Made by a program: the position numbers and the translations under genes. This document shows, in pieces, positions 59,832 to 64,000 of a DNA stretch of 64,000 bases (positions within the stretch are counted from its first letter, which is position 1; every line of letters starts with the position of its first letter). Origin of the DNA: Polynucleobacter wuianus (lineage in GTDB: Bacteria > Pseudomonadota > Gammaproteobacteria > Burkholderiales > Burkholderiaceae); assembly GCF_001659725.1 (NCBI RefSeq), contig NZ_CP015922.1:682001-746000 (forward strand), given 5' to 3'. The notes beneath the pieces are model-generated. The model saw nothing but the letters and a program-made list of their open reading frames with translations, was not told the DNA's origin and made no database searches.

Positions 59832-61034
59832 GTGGGGGTTGATACCGGGCGCGAAGATTTTGCAGACAGTATGGCCGAGCTTAGTCTCTTGGCTGATAGT
59901 GCTGGTTCTATACCCGCAGCTAGCGTTATTGCTCGCAAAGGCAGAACTGATCCAGCGCTATTCATTGGTTCTGGAAAGGCAAATGAATTAAAGCGGGTGA
60001 TGGAAGACCATGATGCTGAATTGGCTATCTTCAATCACCCTTTATCGCCCACACAGCAACGCAACTTAGAACGTCACATTGGTCGCCACGTCATGGATCG
60101 AACCGGTTTGATCTTGGACATCTTTAGTCAGCGCGCGCAAAGTCATATTGGTAAAACTCAAGTGGAATTGGCGCAAGTGCGCTATCGCATGTCTCGCTTA
60201 GTGCGTGCTTGGAGTCACCTGGAACGTCAGCGCGGTGGTATTGGTGTGCGTGGCGGTCCTGGTGAAACCCAGATGGAGTTGGATCGCCGGATGTTGGCGA
60301 CCAAAGCCAAGCGCCTTGAAAACGAATTAGAAAAACTTCAGCGTCAGCAAAGAACGCAAAGAAGAGCTCGCAATCGCAAAGATGTATTCTCCGTTTCTTT
60401 GGTGGGTTACACCAACGCAGGTAAGTCCACTTTATTTAATGCGCTCACCAAAGCTGGCAGTTATGCTGCTGACCAGCTCTTTGCAACTTTGGATACGACC
60501 TCCAGAAGAGTCCATTTAGAGGGGGTGGGGTCGATTGTGGTCTCTGATACCGTCGGATTTATTCGAGAGTTACCTCATCAGCTAGTTGAGGCCTTCAGAG
60601 CCACTTTGGATGAAACCATCCATGCCGACCTGATTTTGCATGTGATCGATGCCTGTAGCCCAGTTGCTAGAGAGCAAAAGGCCGAAGTCGAAGCCGTTTT
60701 GGTAGAAATCGGGGCTGACGACATCCCACGGATTGAGGTCATGAATAAGATCGATTTAATGCCCCAAACCTTCACCCGTGGGGCTGTTTTGGAGCGCGAT
60801 CAGCAAGGCATCCCAAACCAGGTTTTCCTATCCGCCCAAACGGGCTTAGGCCTTGATTTGCTGAGGCAAACCTTGGCGGAATGCTCTCAAATGACTGATA
60901 AAATGAGGAGTGAACAAAACCGTGCCAAGACTCAAATGGCCCCGGACGAGTTTTTAGCCCCTTTACCAGAACGACCAGAATCATCCGAATTTAATCCGAT
61001 TCCTAACCGAAGCTACCTTGCGAATGATGCGTAA
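59832..61034 (+). CDS. hflX: GTPase HflX
   Basis: 400 residues from GTG 59832, the first canonical start in an open frame. The frame itself is open from 59781 and reads AARAVLVGVDTGRED across the GTG. That peptide resembles the start of other HflX proteins, so CTG 59793 (AGAAGAAGG upstream) may be the true start. The HflX N-domain is followed by a glycine-rich GIGVRGGPGETQMELD segment, then the G domain with SLVGYTNAGKSTLFN, DTVGFIRELP and NKIDL. It splits stalled ribosomes. Confidence 0.92.
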   Translation: MGVDTGREDFADSMAELSLLADSAGSIPAASVIARKGRTDPALFIGSGKANELKRVMEDHDAELAIFNHPLSPTQQRNLERHIGRHVMDRTGLILDIFSQRAQSHIGKTQVELAQVRYRMSRLVRAWSHLERQRGGIGVRGGPGETQMELDRRMLATKAKRLENELEKLQRQQRTQRRARNRKDVFSVSLVGYTNAGKSTLFNALTKAGSYAADQLFATLDTTSRRVHLEGVGSIVVSDTVGFIRELPHQLVEAFRATLDETIHADLILHVIDACSPVAREQKAEVEAVLVEIGADDIPRIEVMNKIDLMPQTFTRGAVLERDQQGIPNQVFLSAQTGLGLDLLRQTLAECSQMTDKMRSEQNRAKTQMAPDEFLAPLPERPESSEFNPIPNRSYLANDA

Positions 61035-62535
61035 ATTTTTAGACCTGTTTTCGGTCAATGACCCAGGTTGGGGCAATAGCCACAATAATGGATCAAAAGA
61101 TGCTAAAGACGGGCAGGAGAATGAACAAGCTCCAAAAGTAGATCCGGAGCAGGGTCAGCCTAAGAGCCCACAAATAAACCAACCCACCAATAAGCCAGAC
61201 GGTCCACCGGATTTGGATGAGCTGTGGCGTGATTTCAATGACAGAATCGCCGGTATCTTTGGTGGCAAGAAAAAGCCAGGAGCCAATCCTGGTCCTGCCG
61301 CAAACAAACCTAACAGCAGCGATATTCCGCCACCATCACAGCGTGGCAATGGTGGTGGTAACGGTGGTGGCCCTACTGGACCCAGCTTTAATTTCACAAA
61401 TCCATTTAGTTCGAAGAGTGGCCCATTAGTTGCTGTTGGTATTTTTATCTTTATCTGGGTGTGTAGTGGTTTTTTCATTATTCAAGAAGGTCAAGCTGGA
61501 GTTGTAATGACCTTTGGTAAGTACGATTACACCGCTAAGCCTGGTATTAACTGGCGTATGCCGTGGCCGATTCAGTCAGATGAGACCGTTAATCTATCTG
61601 GCGTTCGCTCTGTCGAAGTAGGTCGCCCTGTATTGATTAAGGCGACTAATCAAAAAGACTCTTCGATGTTGACCGAAGATGAAAACATTATTGATGTGCG
61701 CTTTGCCGTGCAGTACCGCTTAAAAGATCCAACCGATTATTTATTTAATAATCGTGATCCTGATGCGGCAGTGGTGCAGGCTGCTGAAACAGCAGTGCGC
61801 GAGATTGTCGCTCGTAGCAAGATGGATACTGTGCTGTATGAGGGGCGCGAGAAGATTGGTATTGATCTCGCAAATTCTATTCAGAAGATTTTAGATAGCT
61901 ATAAGACTGGCATCTATGTCACGAGTGTCACAGTGCAAAACGTACAGCCACCAGAACAGGTGCAAGCTGCGTTTGATGATGCGGTAAAAGCTGGTCAGGA
62001 CCAAGAGCGCTTGAAGAGCGAAGGTCAAGCCTATGCGAATGACATCATTCCGCGCGCCAAGGGAACTGCAGCTCGCTTAATTCAGGAAGCGGAGGGCTAC
62101 AAAGCCCGCGTAGTTGCTACTGCAGAGGGTGATGCCGCTCGCTTTAAGCAGATCCAGCCAGAATATGCCAAGGCACCACAAGTCACCCGTGATCGGATGT
62201 ATATCGACACCATGCGTGAAATGTATAACAACGTGACCAAGATTTTGGTGGATACAACCAAGAGCAATAGCCTCTTATATTTACCTCTCGATAAGATCGT
62301 TGCGCAAGTGAGTGCTGAGAGTGCACAAGCTGCTGGCGCTCAACTCAATTCGGGTAGTGCAGCATTAACTGTGACGCCAACAGGTTCAGTTACCGTAGGT
62401 GGCGCAACTGGAGTGAATAATCCTGCGCCAAGCACTAGCCCTGCACCTACAACACCAGCAGGGCCAAGTAGCGCTAATGACAGAACAATAGATAAGCGCG
62501 ATGGTTTGCGCAGTCGCGATCGGGATTCACGCTAA
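61024..62535 (+). CDS. hflK: HflK, FtsH-regulating membrane protein
   Basis: About 503 residues from ATG 61024; ATG 61027 is equally possible. It overlaps hflX by 11 nt. A long Gly/Asn/Pro-rich cytosolic N-terminus (residues about 10-130) precedes one membrane span (LVAVGIFIFIWVCSGFFII) and the SPFH/band-7 domain (IQEGQAGVVMTFGKYDYTAKPG, RDPDAAVVQAAETAVREIV). The coiled-coil and a Thr/Ala/Pro-rich tail follow. With HflC it forms the complex that restrains FtsH. Confidence 0.94.
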   Translation: MMRKFLDLFSVNDPGWGNSHNNGSKDAKDGQENEQAPKVDPEQGQPKSPQINQPTNKPDGPPDLDELWRDFNDRIAGIFGGKKKPGANPGPAANKPNSSDIPPPSQRGNGGGNGGGPTGPSFNFTNPFSSKSGPLVAVGIFIFIWVCSGFFIIQEGQAGVVMTFGKYDYTAKPGINWRMPWPIQSDETVNLSGVRSVEVGRPVLIKATNQKDSSMLTEDENIIDVRFAVQYRLKDPTDYLFNNRDPDAAVVQAAETAVREIVARSKMDTVLYEGREKIGIDLANSIQKILDSYKTGIYVTSVTVQNVQPPEQVQAAFDDAVKAGQDQERLKSEGQAYANDIIPRAKGTAARLIQEAEGYKARVVATAEGDAARFKQIQPEYAKAPQVTRDRMYIDTMREMYNNVTKILVDTTKSNSLLYLPLDKIVAQVSAESAQAAGAQLNSGSAALTVTPTGSVTVGGATGVNNPAPSTSPAPTTPAGPSSANDRTIDKRDGLRSRDRDSR

Positions 62536-63404
62536 TGAACGCTAATCGCCTGATTGTTGCAGCAATTGCATTTATTGCACTCATTTATGTGCTCTCTTCA
62601 AGTATCTTTGTGGTGGATCAGCGTAAGTTTGCTGTGGTCTTCTCATTTGGGCAGATCGTCCGCGTGATTGAGAAGCCGGGCCTACAGATTAAGTACCCAG
62701 CTCCATTTGAGAGCGTACGTTTTTTTGATCGCCGCATTCTCACAATCGACAATCCAGAGGCAGAGCGCTTTATTACTGCCGAGAAGAAGAATCTCTTGGT
62801 GGATTCTTATGTGAAGTGGCGTATTGTAGATCCTCGTAAATTCTTTATCAGCTTTAAAGGTGATGAGCGCTTGGCGCAAGATCGCTTGACGCAATTGGTG
62901 CGCTCTGCGTTAAACGAAGAGTTCACCAAACGCACTGTCCGTGAGTTAATTTCTGATCAGCGCGAAGAAGTCATGCAAGGCATTCGCAAGAAAGTGGCCG
63001 ATGACGCATCTGATATTGGCGTGGAGATTGTCGACGTACGCCTAAAGCGCGTTGACTTACTTGCAGAGATCAGTGATTCCGTTTATCGCCGTATGGAAGC
63101 AGAGCGCAAGCGTGTAGCTAATGAATTACGTTCTACTGGCGCTGCTGAGTCTGACAAGATTCGCGCCAATGCCGAACGTCAGCGCGACACGATTTTGGCA
63201 GAAGCCTATCGTGATGCTCAAAAAATTAAGGGGGCAGGAGATGCGAAGGCTACTGCGCTCTATGCTGAAGCATTTGGACGTGATCCCCAGTTTGCTCAGT
63301 TCTACCAGAGCCTAGAGGCTTACCGTAGCTCTTTCAAGGACAAGAAAGACATGATGGTGATTGAGCCTAATGGTGAGTTCTTCAAGTTTCTGCACAAAAA
63401 ATAA
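62535..63404 (+). CDS. hflC: HflC, FtsH-regulating membrane protein
   Basis: 289 residues, the usual size. A membrane span at residues 6-24 (LIVAAIAFIALIYVLSSSI) precedes the SPFH domain (VVDQRKFAVVFSFGQIVRV, GLQIKYPAPFESVRFFDRR) and the coiled-coil (DAQKIKGAGDAKATALYAE, EAFGRDPQFAQFYQS). It partners HflK. Start and hflK stop overlap by 1 nt (TAATG), so they are translated together. Confidence 0.95.
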   Translation: MNANRLIVAAIAFIALIYVLSSSIFVVDQRKFAVVFSFGQIVRVIEKPGLQIKYPAPFESVRFFDRRILTIDNPEAERFITAEKKNLLVDSYVKWRIVDPRKFFISFKGDERLAQDRLTQLVRSALNEEFTKRTVRELISDQREEVMQGIRKKVADDASDIGVEIVDVRLKRVDLLAEISDSVYRRMEAERKRVANELRSTGAAESDKIRANAERQRDTILAEAYRDAQKIKGAGDAKATALYAEAFGRDPQFAQFYQSLEAYRSSFKDKKDMMVIEPNGEFFKFLHKK

Positions 63405-63424
63405 GAAAGCAAATAATCCAAATC

Positions 63425-64000
63425 ATGAATCGTTGGTTACTTCCTGAAGATATTGCAGACGTATTGCCGGCTGAGGCTCGCAAGGTGGAGACTTTACGTC
63501 GTGCCATTTTGGATCTCTATCAATCCTATGGCTATGAACTTGTTGCCCCTCCTATTTTAGAGTTCTTAGACTCATTACTGACCGGCACGGGTTCTGATCT
63601 CAATTTACAAACCTTCAAATTGGTGGATCAGTTATCAGGGCGTACCTTAGGTTTGCGTGCAGACATTACACCTCAAGTGGCTCGTATTGATGCGCACTTA
63701 CTGAATCGTGCTGGTGTGACTCGTCTTTGCTATGCTGGCTCTGTGGCACACGCGCGCACACCAGCTGGTAGCTCATCACGTGAGCAATTGCAATTAGGTG
63801 CAGAGATCTATGGCTGTGCCAATTGGGAGGCTGACTTTGAGGCCATTACTTTATTGCTCAAGACCTTGGAGTTAGCAGGCCTCAAAAAGGTTTACCTGGA
63901 TTTGTCACACGCTGGCATCTTGACGGGTATTTTGGCTGACCAAAGGCTAGATAAAGAAACCATCGAATCTTTGTATGGCCTATTGCAAAGCAAAGATCGC
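63425..64000 (+). CDS. hisZ: ATP phosphoribosyltransferase regulatory subunit (3' truncated by window)
   Basis: The 192 codons in the window remain open to the edge. It starts MNRWLLPEDIADVLP and is a HisS paralogue without tRNA-charging function: LTGTGSDLNLQTFKLVDQLSGRTLGLRADITPQVARI and HARTPAGSSSREQLQLGAEIYG. HisZ and a short HisG form the first enzyme of histidine synthesis. It follows hflC by 20 nt; purA often comes next in related genomes, but that lies outside the window. Confidence 0.95.
   Translation, partial: MNRWLLPEDIADVLPAEARKVETLRRAILDLYQSYGYELVAPPILEFLDSLLTGTGSDLNLQTFKLVDQLSGRTLGLRADITPQVARIDAHLLNRAGVTRLCYAGSVAHARTPAGSSSREQLQLGAEIYGCANWEADFEAITLLLKTLELAGLKKVYLDLSHAGILTGILADQRLDKETIESLYGLLQSKDR

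Noticed and set aside
61155..61478. Minus-strand Pro/Leu-rich frame in hflK
   Set aside because: It mirrors the Gly/Asn/Pro-rich N-terminus of HflK and has no ribosome site.

Overview
The window looks like a piece of the main chromosome of a low-to-moderate GC betaproteobacterium of the Burkholderiales, most likely Polynucleobacter or a close relative. This is inferred from the block ndk-rlmN-ispG-hisS-yfgM-like-bamB-der-hfq-hflX-hflK-hflC-hisZ, from ffs/dnaX/ybaB/recR, and from the many orphan Bug-type solute receptors. I could not run a search, so the genus is an inference. I saw no rRNA or tRNA genes, insertion sequences, prophage or CRISPR array.

Layout. 1-5.8 kb: tail of a DUF1993-like gene; a minus-strand pair of a Bug receptor and a tartrate/D-malate dehydrogenase; an SOS-controlled umuDC operon with a near-perfect LexA box; a small membrane protein; a second Bug receptor. 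5.8-20.3 kb: a galactarate/glucarate (aldarate) catabolic island. On the minus strand are garD, a GlcG/HbpS-like gene and an MFS exporter-like gene. Divergent from them are a LacI-type regulator and a long operon kdgD-SDR-hydroxyacid dehydrogenase-Bug-Bug-gudD-ketoglutarate semialdehyde dehydrogenase-Bug-Bug. GarD and GudD both make 5-dehydro-4-deoxyglucarate, KdgD turns it into 2,5-dioxopentanoate, and the aldehyde dehydrogenase makes 2-oxoglutarate. Matching LacI-type palindromes sit on both the garD and kdgD promoters. 20.4-27.8 kb: a branched-chain-amino-acid-type ABC transporter with an M20 peptidase and an amidase.

27.8-34.1 kb is the accessory part. It holds a promoter-structured RNA-terminator unit with a SAM-riboswitch-like core, five tandem poorly known genes (one DUF3293, one HD-fold, one membrane/zinc-ribbon), a higBA toxin-antitoxin pair, a START-like protein, a tandem rhodanese, a 363-bp gene-free stretch rich in inverted repeats, and an MNT/HEPN pair whose HEPN gene is frameshifted. 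34.2-37.7 kb: SRP RNA (minus strand), dnaX, YbaB/EbfC, recR, and a ParD-like/RelE toxin-antitoxin module with an operator on its promoter.

38-45.4 kb: an OprB-like porin and a heavy-metal RND efflux operon (CzcC/CzcB/CzcA-like), all three genes apparently starting with TTG. 45.4-50.5 kb: surE-pcm-nlpD (without rpoS), a PolB-like exonuclease, rlmD and an outer-membrane barrel protein. 50.7-64 kb: a 26-residue membrane peptide, a Bax-inhibitor-1-like protein, then the conserved housekeeping block from ndk to hisZ, which runs off the window end.
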